Part shown: positions 45,823 through 55,218 of the stretch, one piece after another
Position numbering within the stretch: position 1 is the stretch's first letter
How the letters are laid out: each line of letters begins with the position of its first letter
DNA from: CAWKEY01 sp963848675
GTDB lineage: Bacteria; Pseudomonadota; Gammaproteobacteria; Methylococcales; Methylomonadaceae
Length of the DNA stretch: 64,000 nt
Direction of reading: 5' to 3'
Assembly (NCBI GenBank): GCA_963848675.1
Contig: CAWKEY010000023.1
Span: 372,001-436,000, forward strand
Translations under genes and position numbers: made by a program
The notes under the pieces: model-generated
What the model saw: only the letters and a program-made list of their open reading frames with translations
The model's database searches: none
What the model was told of the DNA's origin: nothing

Positions 45823-47004
45823 TCACACATATTGTCCCGCACACCAGCCCGATGACCAGGCCCATTGGAAATTATAACCGCCCAGCCAGCCGGTCACATC
45901 GACCACTTCACCAATAAAATAAAGCCCCGGCACCTGTTTGCTGGCCATGGTTTTGGAGGAAAGCGCATCGCAGTCCACTCCGCCGCAGGTCACCTCCGCC
46001 GTGCGATAGCCTTCCGTGCCGCCCGGCTTGATCGTCCAATGATGAAGCTGCTCGTGTATTTGCTGAATCTGGCGATCAGAAATATCCTGCAGCGAGCTAT
46101 CCAGCCAATCCTCGGGGAGTAAATTGCCAAGCAAACGCTTGGGCAGATGTTCCTCGAGAATGGTTTTTACCTTGTTTTTGAGCTTCTGCCGGCGTTTTGC
46201 TTTTAATTCCGCCGCCACATCCGCTTGCGGCAGCCAGTTAATCATGATGGTTTCACCGGGTCGCCAATAGGATGAAATCTGTAACACGGCGGGGCCGCTC
46301 AGGCCACGATGGGTAAATAATACATTTTCGGCAAAACTCTGCCTGTCATTGCTGACAACACAAGGTATAGCAATGCCCGACAATAACGACAAGCGTTCTT
46401 TGTCTTCCGGCTGCAAGGTAAAAGGCACCAGACCCGCACGGGTTGGCCACACCTTGATGCCGAATTGCTGCGCAATTTGATATCCCAGTGGCGTCGCCCC
46501 CATTTTGGGTATCGACAAACCGCCGGTCGCCACCACTAATGACTGACTGATTAAACAGCCTGCAGACGTTTTAACATGAAAGCGCTGATCACTGGCTTGT
46601 TCGATAGCGTCTATGTGGGCATTTAACTGAATTTCCACACCGGCATTATCACATTCTGCCAGCAGCATATCGAGAATATCCCGGGCGCTGTCATTACAAA
46701 ACAATTGGCCGTGATCTCTTTCATGATAAGGAATGTCATGTTTTGCAATCAGCACCAGAAAATCCCACTGACTAAAACGGCTCAGCGCAGACTTGCAAAA
46801 ATGCGGATTATGGGAAAGATAGTGTTCCGGCTCAATGCTGTAATTGGTGAAATTGCAACGGCCGCCGCCCGACATCAGGATTTTTTTGCCCGCCTTGTTG
46901 GCATGGTCCAGCACCATGACTTTCCGCCCGCGCTTGCCGGCCTCAAGGGCGCACATCAAACCCGACGCACCCGCGCCAATAACAACGACATCAGCCTCCG
47001 TCAT
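45823..47004 (-). CDS. YhiN/HI0933-like flavoprotein
   Basis: 393 aa. N-terminal FAD-binding loop VIGAGASGLMCALEAGKRGR (about 7-26) and GGGRCNFTNYS, then VVATGGLSIPKMGATPLGY and a C-terminal FAD segment GLYFIGEVVDVTGWLGGYNFQ, all characteristic of the YhiN (BaiN-like) aminoacetone-oxidase-type family. Enzymatic substrate in most bacteria is unknown. Followed by a gap of about 80 nt before lpd. Confidence 0.9.
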   Translation of the reverse strand: MTEADVVVIGAGASGLMCALEAGKRGRKVMVLDHANKAGKKILMSGGGRCNFTNYSIEPEHYLSHNPHFCKSALSRFSQWDFLVLIAKHDIPYHERDHGQLFCNDSARDILDMLLAECDNAGVEIQLNAHIDAIEQASDQRFHVKTSAGCLISQSLVVATGGLSIPKMGATPLGYQIAQQFGIKVWPTRAGLVPFTLQPEDKERLSLLSGIAIPCVVSNDRQSFAENVLFTHRGLSGPAVLQISSYWRPGETIMINWLPQADVAAELKAKRRQKLKNKVKTILEEHLPKRLLGNLLPEDWLDSSLQDISDRQIQQIHEQLHHWTIKPGGTEGYRTAEVTCGGVDCDALSSKTMASKQVPGLYFIGEVVDVTGWLGGYNFQWAWSSGWCAGQYV

Positions 47005-47020
47005 TCATTTACTCACAAAA

Positions 47021-47048
47021 AAAGCTCTGGTCTTGCCGCCAGAGCTTT
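47021..47048. terminator. rho-independent terminator, bidirectional type
   Basis: AAAGCTCTGG (47021-47030) pairs with CCAGAGCTTT (47039-47048), flanked by A7 on the left and T-rich sequence on the right. It lies after the host-attachment gene and just before the YhiN-like start, and terminates the former on the minus strand with a U7 tract. Confidence 0.85.
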
Positions 47049-47086
47049 TTTAAATGCGACCTAGCAATCAGTCACAATATAAAAAC

Positions 47087-47530
47087 TCAAAGGGTCGGCC
47101 AATGCTGGGGCAGATGCGCCTGAATTTCAGCCACGCTATGTTTTGTAAGATCTTTATCCAGTTCAAAACTGACCAATTTTTTAACCTGCTCCGGCAGCTC
47201 GTCGCGCAACAGCCCAAGAAAAGAAGGATCCGCAATAATCATTAATTGCTCAAACTGGTTTGCATTGCTACCCGCTTCCAGATGATGGGCCAGGCTATGC
47301 GCAAAGTTAATGGCTTCCTGTTTTTTGGGATCGGTTTTTTGTTCAAACGCATGCCCCCCTCCAATACCGCCTTGAATTCTACCCGGCAAATCTGATGTGA
47401 TTTCGCGATCATGTAAACGACTCTCCGCGTGAGAAAAGCCTTCCAGCTCCTCCAGGGGGGAAGAAGGTGCATCGGTGGTAAAAATACGCGCGCGGCTGCT
47501 GTCTGCAATCAATATCCATGTTTGTTTCAT
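47087..47530 (-). CDS. host attachment family protein
   Basis: 147 aa. The N-terminus TWILIADSSRARIFTTD and the C-terminal LMIIADPSFLGLLRDELP with KDLTKHSVAEIQAHLP are typical of the 'host attachment' (peptidyl-tRNA-hydrolase-domain-like) family, named from plant-associated bacteria. Soluble, no signal peptide. Function is not established. The gene is monocistronic by its own terminator. Confidence 0.85.
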   Translation of the reverse strand: MKQTWILIADSSRARIFTTDAPSSPLEELEGFSHAESRLHDREITSDLPGRIQGGIGGGHAFEQKTDPKKQEAINFAHSLAHHLEAGSNANQFEQLMIIADPSFLGLLRDELPEQVKKLVSFELDKDLTKHSVAEIQAHLPQHWPTL

Positions 47531-47616
47531 AATGGTTTCCTCTTTAAAAAATTTTATAAAAAATCAAAAACATTCTTTCTTATCAATCATCGCAACACTA
47601 TTTTGCATTTATTGAG

Positions 47617-47973
47617 TTAGCCCCCCAACACCACATCATACCGCCTCATCAAGGCGGCAATGTCTTTGCGGTAAAATTCCCGAACAGGCAAACACAGATC
47701 GCCCGGTTTCAAACCGCGTTCCTGCAGCGATTCAACCTCGGCGTACAAATCATGCACATCATAAATTTCCAGCGCTTTAAAAATGGCCGACGTATCCTTC
47801 ATGCCCTGCTTTTCCGGATTCTGGCCCTGTTTTAGTTGAAAGACGCCGTCATCCAGTAACAGGATGCCAAGCTTTTGGTCAAAAGCTGCCGTGGTCAAAA
47901 TAATATCCAGCATTTCCTGAACATAAGCACCGCTATGAGGCGGTTTGCGCAATACAAATAAAAACGTTTTCAT
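47617..47973 (-). CDS. tusC: TusC/DsrF-like sulfur relay protein
   Basis: 118 aa DsrE/F-fold protein. MKTFLFVLRKPPHSGAYVQE and ILLLDDGVFQLKQGQNPEKQ match TusC, the subunit that supports the TusBCD hexamer in passing persulfide sulfur to tRNA 2-thiolation. Located 3 nt after tusD. No TusB follows: the 86 nt to the next gene cannot encode it. Confidence 0.85.
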   Translation of the reverse strand: MKTFLFVLRKPPHSGAYVQEMLDIILTTAAFDQKLGILLLDDGVFQLKQGQNPEKQGMKDTSAIFKALEIYDVHDLYAEVESLQERGLKPGDLCLPVREFYRKDIAALMRRYDVVLGG

Positions 47974-47976
47974 CCC

Positions 47977-48366
47977 TCATCCAAATACGATAAAGCGATC
48001 CGCTTCCAGCATGGCTTCAATCAGTTGGCCCAAACCGGAAATGCGAAAGCCATCGGCCAGATCATTGTCCTGTTTATGCTGTCTTTTGGCTTCATCGGCG
48101 CATAACAGCCCGCGCCGTTGTGCAGCGCTAATGCAAACCAGCAAATCAACCCGGTAAAGCCTGGCCAGTTCGCTCCACTGGGCTGCAAAAGCTATTTCAT
48201 CATCGGGCGGCGTGGCAAACCTGAAGGCATGATAAACGCCATCGTGATAAAAAAACACCCGGAAAACCTCGTGTCCTTGCGCGATGGCGGCATGAATAAA
48301 CCGGTAGGCCAGCTGTCCTGCATTTGACTGATAAGGACTGGTATTAATTTGAATGGCGAATTTCAT
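47977..48366 (-). CDS. tusD: TusD/DsrE-like sulfurtransferase
   Basis: 129 aa. MKFAIQINTSPYQSNAGQLAYRF and FYHDGVYHAF are the DsrE/TusD signature; the Cys in LLVCISAAQRRGL (about residue 78) is the expected persulfide carrier. In TusBCD it receives sulfur from TusA and hands it to TusE. It is coupled with tusC. Confidence 0.88.
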   Translation of the reverse strand: MKFAIQINTSPYQSNAGQLAYRFIHAAIAQGHEVFRVFFYHDGVYHAFRFATPPDDEIAFAAQWSELARLYRVDLLVCISAAQRRGLLCADEAKRQHKQDNDLADGFRISGLGQLIEAMLEADRFIVFG

Positions 48367-48513
48367 ATTAAAATGGCTTGCAGAACGTTAAAGAACAACT
48401 GGTTTATAACTTGAATCCCGGCTTATTATAATCCAAATGACCCCAGCAGACGCTTGCAAGCGCTTACTTATATTTTACCGGAACCAATCCCGCCCCTATT
48501 ATGTCCCATCGCC

Positions 48514-49971
48514 ATGAAATTTAAACCCTCTGCTTTGACCCTGGCCTTGAGCCTTTTTGCCTTCCCTGCTGCACAGCACGCCGCCGAGCTTGATAAAATT
48601 GATTTACCTGACATGGGTGATTCTTCCGGCACGCTGATTACGCCGGCTCAGGAACAAGAACTGGGAGCGGCTTTTTTCAGAAGCCTGCACAGCCAAATCA
48701 GCATCACTCAGGATGCCGAACTTCAGCACTACATCGAATCCATTGGCCAAAGGCTGGCCGCAAGCAGTGATAATCCGGGCTATCCCTTCCATTTTTTTGT
48801 GGTGATGGCCAATGATATTAACGCGTTTGCGGGTCCCGGTGGTTATATTGGCGTCAATTCCGGACTCATTTTAACAACGGAAGCCGAAAGCGAGCTTGCC
48901 TCGGTAATGGCACACGAGATTGCACACGTCACCCAGCGCCATTTATACCGTGCCTTTGAAGCCGCCAGCCGTTTATCGATCCCTGCCGCTGCCGCCACTC
49001 TGGCCGCCATCTTGTTAGGTACGCAATCGCCCGCGCTTGGCCAAGCTGCCCTGATCGCCATTCAGGCCGGCAGTGTTCAATATCAGATTGACTTTACGCG
49101 AGAAAACGAAGAAGAAGCCGATAATGTCGGCATGCAAACTCTGGCCGGTTCGCAATACGACCCGCGCAGCATGCCCACCTTTTTTGAGCGTCTACAGCAA
49201 TCGACCCGCTATTACGGCAAAGACATCCCGGAATTCCTGAGAACTCACCCGGTCACCACGGCGCGTATTTCCGATACCCGCGGCCGTGCGGATAAGTATC
49301 CCTATAAACAATATCCTGATTCCCTGGGCTATCAATTAGCCAAGGCAAAAATCCGGGTTTTGACTGCAACAAACCCTGACGATATGCTCAACTATTTCCA
49401 AGCCGGCTTAAACCGGGGCACGGAAGAACAACGTACAGTTGCCCGCTATGGTTTGGGTTTAGCGCAACTGAGTCTGCAAAAATTTAAAGATGCCGAGGCT
49501 GTTTTTAATGAGTTGATCCGGGAACACCCTGACCAGGCGCACTATGCCGTCGCACTTGCCCGTACTGCATTAGAGGCCAAAAATTACCCAGCCGCGCTTG
49601 CCCAGTACCAAAAAGCCATTGCGCAATTTCCGGATAATGAAGCCATAAAATTTGAATATATCACCTCGCTATTGAGGGCCGGCAACGCCGAGCAAGCCCG
49701 GCAACACCTGAGTGCACTAAAGCCTAAAACCCAGCAACAACCGCTTTATTTTGAACTGCTGGCGCAAACTTATAGCGACCTGAATCAAGCCGCCGAGTCG
49801 CACCGCTATCTTGCCGAATACTACTATGCCATGGGGCAAACCAAAGATGCGGTTTTGCACATCAAGCTGGCACAAAAAACCCCTGGGCTTAATTTTTACT
49901 TGTCCTCGATTCTTGGCGAGCGGCTCAATTTTTTTATGGACGAACTTGAAGCAGCCAGACGTGATCGTTAG
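48514..49971 (+). CDS. bepA: BepA-like periplasmic M48 metalloprotease with TPRs
   Basis: 485 aa from ATG 48514, chosen because it gives a signal peptide (MKFKPSALTLALSLFAFPAAQHA); the frame is open 20 codons further upstream. The M48 peptidase region shows HEIAH with the zinc ligands (MAHEIAHVTQRHL) and the third ligand in ENEEEADNVGMQTL. The C-terminal half has TPR repeats (for example AVFNELIREHPDQAHYAVAL). BepA assists or degrades LptD and BAM substrates in outer-membrane assembly. Confidence 0.92.
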   Translation: MKFKPSALTLALSLFAFPAAQHAAELDKIDLPDMGDSSGTLITPAQEQELGAAFFRSLHSQISITQDAELQHYIESIGQRLAASSDNPGYPFHFFVVMANDINAFAGPGGYIGVNSGLILTTEAESELASVMAHEIAHVTQRHLYRAFEAASRLSIPAAAATLAAILLGTQSPALGQAALIAIQAGSVQYQIDFTRENEEEADNVGMQTLAGSQYDPRSMPTFFERLQQSTRYYGKDIPEFLRTHPVTTARISDTRGRADKYPYKQYPDSLGYQLAKAKIRVLTATNPDDMLNYFQAGLNRGTEEQRTVARYGLGLAQLSLQKFKDAEAVFNELIREHPDQAHYAVALARTALEAKNYPAALAQYQKAIAQFPDNEAIKFEYITSLLRAGNAEQARQHLSALKPKTQQQPLYFELLAQTYSDLNQAAESHRYLAEYYYAMGQTKDAVLHIKLAQKTPGLNFYLSSILGERLNFFMDELEAARRDR

Positions 49972-50149
49972 CAAAGCCAGCCGGCGATGAGCAGAAATAC
50001 CCCAATAAGCCTATGGCATTCATTGCCGCCCATTTTTGCTAATTAGAAATATCTAACATTTCGTAATAACCTGTATTTATTATTTATTTTTGACTCAATA
50101 CTATTTTTCAGGGGAAATCATTTTTTTTGGTGGACACCGGCGTTTTTGT

Positions 50150-50340
50150 TGACTATCATTTCGCCAGCTTAACGGAGTGAGCCCGGTTTCAATACCGGTT
50201 AGGAGGAAGATAAGCCTTTCAGGCTATTATGATAACAATAAAAATAATCTGCTTGAGTTGAGTTGTACAGGCGACAACAGTGTACAGCGTAATAATAACA
50301 ATAATAAACTCAATAATGCCCGCTTTATGCGGGCTTTTTA
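50150..50340 (+). ncRNA. candidate structured RNA ending in a terminator
   Basis: A 600-bp gap follows bepA (stop 49971). It contains in order: CCGGT..ACCGG hairpin (50183-50198), the purine stretch AGGAGGAAGA (50201-50210), AGCCT ttc AGGCT hairpin (50213-50225), a TTGAGTT/AACTCAA pairing (50253-50259 with 50307-50313) enclosing two TGTACA boxes, and a terminator. No ORF uses the space, and no promoter hexamers are clear. A known riboswitch class was not recognised. Confidence 0.4.
50318..50340 (+). terminator. rho-independent terminator
   Basis: GCCCGC (50318-50323), loop TTTAT, GCGGGC (50329-50334), then TTTTTATT. It ends either the bepA message (347 nt after its stop) or the candidate RNA. 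Confidence 0.85.
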
Positions 50341-50429
50341 TTGCCTGTAAGAAAAGTGAACGTGTCTTTACTAATACCCGTTAAGCGCCAAGGCAAACGA
50401 GACTGTAAAGGCATTCCTGTTACGAATTA

Positions 50430-50492
50430 TTCACCACGAAGGGCACGTAGCCCAATCCATTAAAACTTTGTACTCTTCGTGTCCTTCGTGGT
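50430..50492. repeat. dispersed CACGAAG inverted repeat, copy 3
   Basis: TTCACCACGAAGGGCACG... faces ...CTTCGTGTCCTTCGTGGT. Same family as 9496-9685 and 28673-28739, with a degenerate left arm. It lies 77 nt past the TonB-receptor stop. The remaining bases of 49972-50568 outside the RNA candidate and this repeat carry nothing I can name. Confidence 0.7.
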
Positions 50493-50568
50493 TGTCAGCT
50501 TTATATTGAATACTTTGACAATCTCAAAAGAATATCCCGCCCCATCAACGCTGCTCCCCAAGCGTTTG

Positions 50569-52893
50569 TTACATACTCAAGCGCACACCAATCCAGCCGG
50601 CTCTGGGCGCTCCGGGCGATACAAAACGGCCGTCGTTATAGGCAGCACCCAGGATTTCATCCGCCTGACCGTAGACACCGAAGGTGTTGTAGCGGGTATC
50701 GAAGATATTATCAACTCTGCCGAATACGCTGAAATTCTTGGTCACTTTGTATTCGGCCTTGCCGTTAAACAGCCAGTAACCGCCGAGCTTGGCAAAATTA
50801 TTAGCCTCGTCGCCTCTAAAATAACGCGCACCGCTGTAAGTCCCATCCATGCCCAATGAAAAACGCTGCCACAAATCAACACCAATAGATGCTTTGAACA
50901 TATGTTCCGGGATTCCGGGTATTCTATCGCCTTTGCTTACCGGCGCTACTTGTTCAGGATCTAGCGGATTCAAGCTGTCGAAACCTGATAAATATTGCGC
51001 ATTTAGATACGTATAATTGGTCGAAAAAGTCCAGTTGTCGATGCTGCTGAACAATTGCGGATAATTGACCGTTGTCCCTGCCTCAACACCGTAACGGCGG
51101 GTTTTTCCCACGTTATCAAAATAGCCTTGACTGATGATGTTGCTGGACGCATCCCGCCGGAAAATAATATCGTTGGAGTTGGTGGTATGAAAATAGCCCA
51201 GATTCCATTTCCAATCGCCTTTGCCCAGCAAGTCATCGAAATTGCCTCTGAAGCCGCCCTCATAGGTTTTTGCGACCACCTGCTCCAAGGGAGGATCGGC
51301 AACAAACGAATTCGGCAATTTACACGGCGCTTCCGGATCGGCGCAGCTTAATTCCATCGGCGAAGGCGCCCGGGCGGATTCACTATAACCGCCATACACC
51401 GTGAGATTATTGAAAATTTGATAGCTTAATCCGCCCGATGGATTAAGCCGCTCAAAGGTATGCGAGCCGTTTAAGTCGGTACCGCGCTGATCCTCCATGT
51501 TGATATGCATATAGTTGTAACGCCCCGCTATCGTGGCCGTTAACGCATCGGTAATCGAAAAGCTGTCGGTCAGATACACGCCGACTGTCGAGGTATTGGT
51601 GTTTAATCGCACTCTGGACTCGTCAACAAAAACACCGCTGCCTGTTGTGCCACGGCTATCCGTCAAACTGGCCAATTCGGTATCGGACCCAAAATGCACT
51701 TCGTTGTAATCGTAGCTGACGCCGGTCGTCAGGCTGTTTTTATGCTTGAACAAGTCCTGGCCGAAAGTCGTCTGCACAGTGCCGCCTCGGCTGCGCATAT
51801 TGGTTTGGCTGGTGTTGTTGGTCGCGCCTTCTACAGCATCTGTGGCAAACACGGGATTGCCGTTGATGTCCTCAACCACTTCTTCGACGGGTTGGCCCAA
51901 AGCATCCAGGTTGAATTCGCATAGATAGGGGGCATTAACATCGCAATCCTCATAATCACTGTTATCGCCATTAAAGGTTTTGATACGATTCTGCCGGAAA
52001 TAGGCATTACCGCTTAACTGGATATCATCGGTAAAGTCATATTTGCCTTCCAGTTCGGAAAAAAACATGCGGGTAATGGTTTGGTCAGGGTGCGTGAATA
52101 CCGCTTTTCGATTTTGATCCAGCAACTGCACCGGCGCTGCGCCGTTGCCTCTCATATTGTTGTCATTGCCGCCCAAGGTCAAATCCAATGAACCTTTATC
52201 GCCGCGCCAGCTCAAGGTGCCAAAGGCCTGATCGGCTTTGGTCGGCGAGAAATCACGCCAGCCTTCTTCTTCAAAATGATGCAGATCAAGAAAATATCCC
52301 CAGGTGCCGTTGTTCCAGCCGCTGGATAATTCTTCCGAATGCCTGTCCCATGAGCCGCCATACACTTCAAGTTCATGCTTGGGCGACGAGAAACCGGTTT
52401 TGGTTCTGATGGCGATGGCGCCGCCCAGGCTGTTCAAACCGTAAACAGGATTCGACGGATATAACGCCATCGATTCAATCGCCCCTTCAGGAATCAAATC
52501 CCAATTGACGGTATCGCCAAACGGCTCATTAAACCGGACGCCATTGACATACGTCGATAAGCCCTGCGGCATTCCCAACAGCGGCGAGGCCACAAAGCCG
52601 CGGTAATAAATATCCGGTTGCAGCGGGTTATTCTGCGCCTCGTTGACATGCACGCCGCCAAGATAGCGATTAATATATTCCGCCAAGGAAATGCTTTGCG
52701 CTTTTTCTAATTGTTCGGAGCTTACCGTTTGCACATTGGCCGGGATTTTATCGATAGCGACATCGCCGCCTTGCAGCGGCGTCACCGCTATGACTTCCAT
52801 GGCCTCCAGATTCACCGGCTGCTCTTCGGCCAGCACAGACGCTTCCGGCGACAAACAGAATAGACCCGCCGCTGCATACACAAGTTTGTTCAT
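50569..52893 (-). CDS. TonB-dependent outer-membrane receptor
   Basis: 774 aa from ATG 52893, which gives a signal peptide ending near SVLA-EEQ; TTG 52905 is an alternative. Plug domain (about 45-165): IPANVQTVSSEQLEKAQSIS, DIYYRGFVASPLLG, NPVYGLNSLGGAIAIRTKTG. The barrel ends in the outer-membrane type signal GWIGVRLSM. Cysteine pairs in extracellular loop regions (CDVNAPYLC and CADPEAPC) are notable. Substrate unknown: a siderophore or other chelate is the family norm. Divergent from the second receptor. Confidence 0.92.
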   Translation of the reverse strand: MNKLVYAAAGLFCLSPEASVLAEEQPVNLEAMEVIAVTPLQGGDVAIDKIPANVQTVSSEQLEKAQSISLAEYINRYLGGVHVNEAQNNPLQPDIYYRGFVASPLLGMPQGLSTYVNGVRFNEPFGDTVNWDLIPEGAIESMALYPSNPVYGLNSLGGAIAIRTKTGFSSPKHELEVYGGSWDRHSEELSSGWNNGTWGYFLDLHHFEEEGWRDFSPTKADQAFGTLSWRGDKGSLDLTLGGNDNNMRGNGAAPVQLLDQNRKAVFTHPDQTITRMFFSELEGKYDFTDDIQLSGNAYFRQNRIKTFNGDNSDYEDCDVNAPYLCEFNLDALGQPVEEVVEDINGNPVFATDAVEGATNNTSQTNMRSRGGTVQTTFGQDLFKHKNSLTTGVSYDYNEVHFGSDTELASLTDSRGTTGSGVFVDESRVRLNTNTSTVGVYLTDSFSITDALTATIAGRYNYMHINMEDQRGTDLNGSHTFERLNPSGGLSYQIFNNLTVYGGYSESARAPSPMELSCADPEAPCKLPNSFVADPPLEQVVAKTYEGGFRGNFDDLLGKGDWKWNLGYFHTTNSNDIIFRRDASSNIISQGYFDNVGKTRRYGVEAGTTVNYPQLFSSIDNWTFSTNYTYLNAQYLSGFDSLNPLDPEQVAPVSKGDRIPGIPEHMFKASIGVDLWQRFSLGMDGTYSGARYFRGDEANNFAKLGGYWLFNGKAEYKVTKNFSVFGRVDNIFDTRYNTFGVYGQADEILGAAYNDGRFVSPGAPRAGWIGVRLSM

Positions 52894-53176
52894 GTCTCTG
52901 CTCAAGATCCAAAAAAGCGCACATCATAGTCAATTCTGCTTTCAAACCCCAGACGCGCGCGCTAAAAAGGAAATTTTCCTATGCCCATGCAGCATTTCAA
53001 ATAGGGCTGATTACAAAGATGCTGAAACTATTCAGTCTAATCAGGGTTTGCTATTTCAGCCCTATGCGACTTGGCTACAGCCAACATCGGCTTTCTGCGT
53101 GTTGTCATTGAAATACCCCCCTCCTTGACTATAGTTGATGGCATGTCAATTCAACTGCTTTCAATGCCATCAAACC

Positions 53177-55207
53177 ATGATTAGCACTTTCAACACCCGC
53201 CATGCTTGCCAAGCGCTTTTAGTGCTTGGCGGCGCTTTGAGCTGCGGACAGGCAGTCTCGGCACAGGAACCCGACGCGCTTTTGGAGTTGTCGCTGGATC
53301 AGCTGGTGAACGTCGAGGTAGAATCGGCCTCGCGCTTCAAGCAAAAGTCCTCCGAGGCGCCGTCGGCGGTGGAAGTGGTCACGGCTAACGACATCCGCAG
53401 CTTCGGCTGGCGCACGCTGGCCGATGCGCTCAACGCCATGCGCGGCCTATACGTGCGCAATGACCGCAACTACTCCTATCTCGGCACTCGCGGCTTCATG
53501 CGCACCGGCGATTACGACTCGCGTTTGCTGATCATGATCGACGGCCGCCGCATGAATGATGCCGTCTATGATTCCGGTTTTATTGCCGAGGAATTCATGC
53601 TCGACATGAATCTGATCGAGCGCATCGAATACATCCCCGGCTCGGGTTCGTCGGTCTATGGCGCCAATGCGGTGCTCGGCGTGATCAATGTCATCACCAA
53701 GCAGGGCAAGGATTTCGACGGCGCCCGGCTGTACGGCGAAGCCGGCAGTCTGGATACCTACCGGGGGCGCTTGACCTATGGCAAGCAGTGGAGCAATGGC
53801 GCCGATTTGTTGATCAATGGCTCGCAGTACTTTAGTCATGGCGAGGAACGTCTTTATTTCCCGGAATTCGACGATCCCGCCACCAACAACGGTATCGCCC
53901 AGGATATGGACCTGGAACGCACCAGCCGGGTCTTTGGCCAATTCAGTTTTCAGGATTTTACCTTACGGGGTGGTTTTGTCGATCGTTTCAAGCGCGTGCC
54001 CACCGCCTCGTATGGCACAATTTTCAATGACAAAACCAATAATTATGTCGACCAGCAAGCCTATATCGATCTGGATTACAACACCGCGCTGAACGCCGAC
54101 CTGGGCTTGGAACTACGGGGCTTTCATCATTGGTACGATTATTATAGTTTGACGCCCTACGACGCCAATGAAGGTGAGCCCCCGCTTGAGCGCTATCAGA
54201 ATTACGACGGGGCGGATAGCCGCTGGTGGGGCGGCGATTTCAAGCTGACCGGCACCCAGTTTCAGTACCACAAATGGGTCGCCGGCGTCGAGTTTCAGTA
54301 CGATCAGAAGCAGCAACTGTATAATTACGATGTCGATCCTTATGTTTCCAACTTAAACACCAATAATAACGGCTGGCGGGCCGGCGTGTATGTGCAGGAC
54401 GAATATCGCCTCACCGACAGCCTGTTGGTAAACGCCGGCTTGCGGCTGGATTATCATCACATGATCAAGACCCTGCAGCTAAACCCCCGTATTGGCCTGA
54501 TCTGGGATCTTACCCCGGCGATCACGACCAAACTGCTCTACGGTTCGGCGTTTCGCGCGCCCAATGTCTACGAGAAGGATTATGACGTACCTGCCTTTGG
54601 TAATTTCAAAAACCCCAATAACAAGGAAGAACTTATCAAAAGCTATGAAGTCATCGGAGAATGGCGCCCAGGTCAGGGGATCAAGTTACTGGGTACGCTG
54701 TTTTACAACGACATAACAAAAGTGCTGGTGCAGGATGTGGACGAAACCTCTCCGAATTACGGCATGTTCGTCAACAGCGGCGCCTTCCAGACTTACGGTT
54801 TCGAACTGGCCGGGGAAAAGCGCTGGGACAATGGCCGTCTGCTGAAATTGACCTGGACGCACAATTACACGCGCGACGAAAGTCTCGGAGGCTGGGCGCA
54901 GGATTCGCCGAAAAACCTGGTCAAGCTGCATTACGCCGAGCCCTTGTTCAACGATGCGCTGCGCCTGGGGTTTGAAGAGCTGTTCGTGGATGAACGCCGC
55001 ACCCTCGCCAACAATACCGCCCCCAGCTATCATTTATTCAATATCAACCTGTCGACCAAAGCCTATTACGGCTTGCAGGCCTCACTCGGCATCTACAATG
55101 TGCTCGACCAGCACTACAAAGTCCTGGGCGGCACCGAGCACATCCAGGACACCTTGGCCATGGACGGGCGCACGGTGCGTTTTCGTCTGGAGTATGGCTT
55201 TTTTTAA
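53177..55207 (+). CDS. TonB-dependent receptor heading a c-di-GMP signalling operon
   Basis: About 676 aa from ATG 53177, giving a signal peptide (HACQALLVLGGALSCGQAVSAQ); an earlier start at 53135 adds non-signal residues. The plug domain has PSAVEVVTANDIRSFGWRTLADAL and GSSVYGANAVLGVINVITKQG; the barrel ends VRFRLEYGFF. Twelve nucleotides separate its stop from the YfiR-like gene. The local base composition appears more GC-rich than upstream genes (by eye). The ligand is unknown; it could act as the outer-membrane input for the downstream kinase. Confidence 0.9.
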   Translation: MISTFNTRHACQALLVLGGALSCGQAVSAQEPDALLELSLDQLVNVEVESASRFKQKSSEAPSAVEVVTANDIRSFGWRTLADALNAMRGLYVRNDRNYSYLGTRGFMRTGDYDSRLLIMIDGRRMNDAVYDSGFIAEEFMLDMNLIERIEYIPGSGSSVYGANAVLGVINVITKQGKDFDGARLYGEAGSLDTYRGRLTYGKQWSNGADLLINGSQYFSHGEERLYFPEFDDPATNNGIAQDMDLERTSRVFGQFSFQDFTLRGGFVDRFKRVPTASYGTIFNDKTNNYVDQQAYIDLDYNTALNADLGLELRGFHHWYDYYSLTPYDANEGEPPLERYQNYDGADSRWWGGDFKLTGTQFQYHKWVAGVEFQYDQKQQLYNYDVDPYVSNLNTNNNGWRAGVYVQDEYRLTDSLLVNAGLRLDYHHMIKTLQLNPRIGLIWDLTPAITTKLLYGSAFRAPNVYEKDYDVPAFGNFKNPNNKEELIKSYEVIGEWRPGQGIKLLGTLFYNDITKVLVQDVDETSPNYGMFVNSGAFQTYGFELAGEKRWDNGRLLKLTWTHNYTRDESLGGWAQDSPKNLVKLHYAEPLFNDALRLGFEELFVDERRTLANNTAPSYHLFNINLSTKAYYGLQASLGIYNVLDQHYKVLGGTEHIQDTLAMDGRTVRFRLEYGFF

Positions 55208-55218
55208 GGGGGGTAGTT

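Noticed and set aside
50150..50340. Cobalamin riboswitch near the TonB receptor
   Set aside because: The region lies downstream of the receptor and the B12-box and conserved core sequences are not visible.
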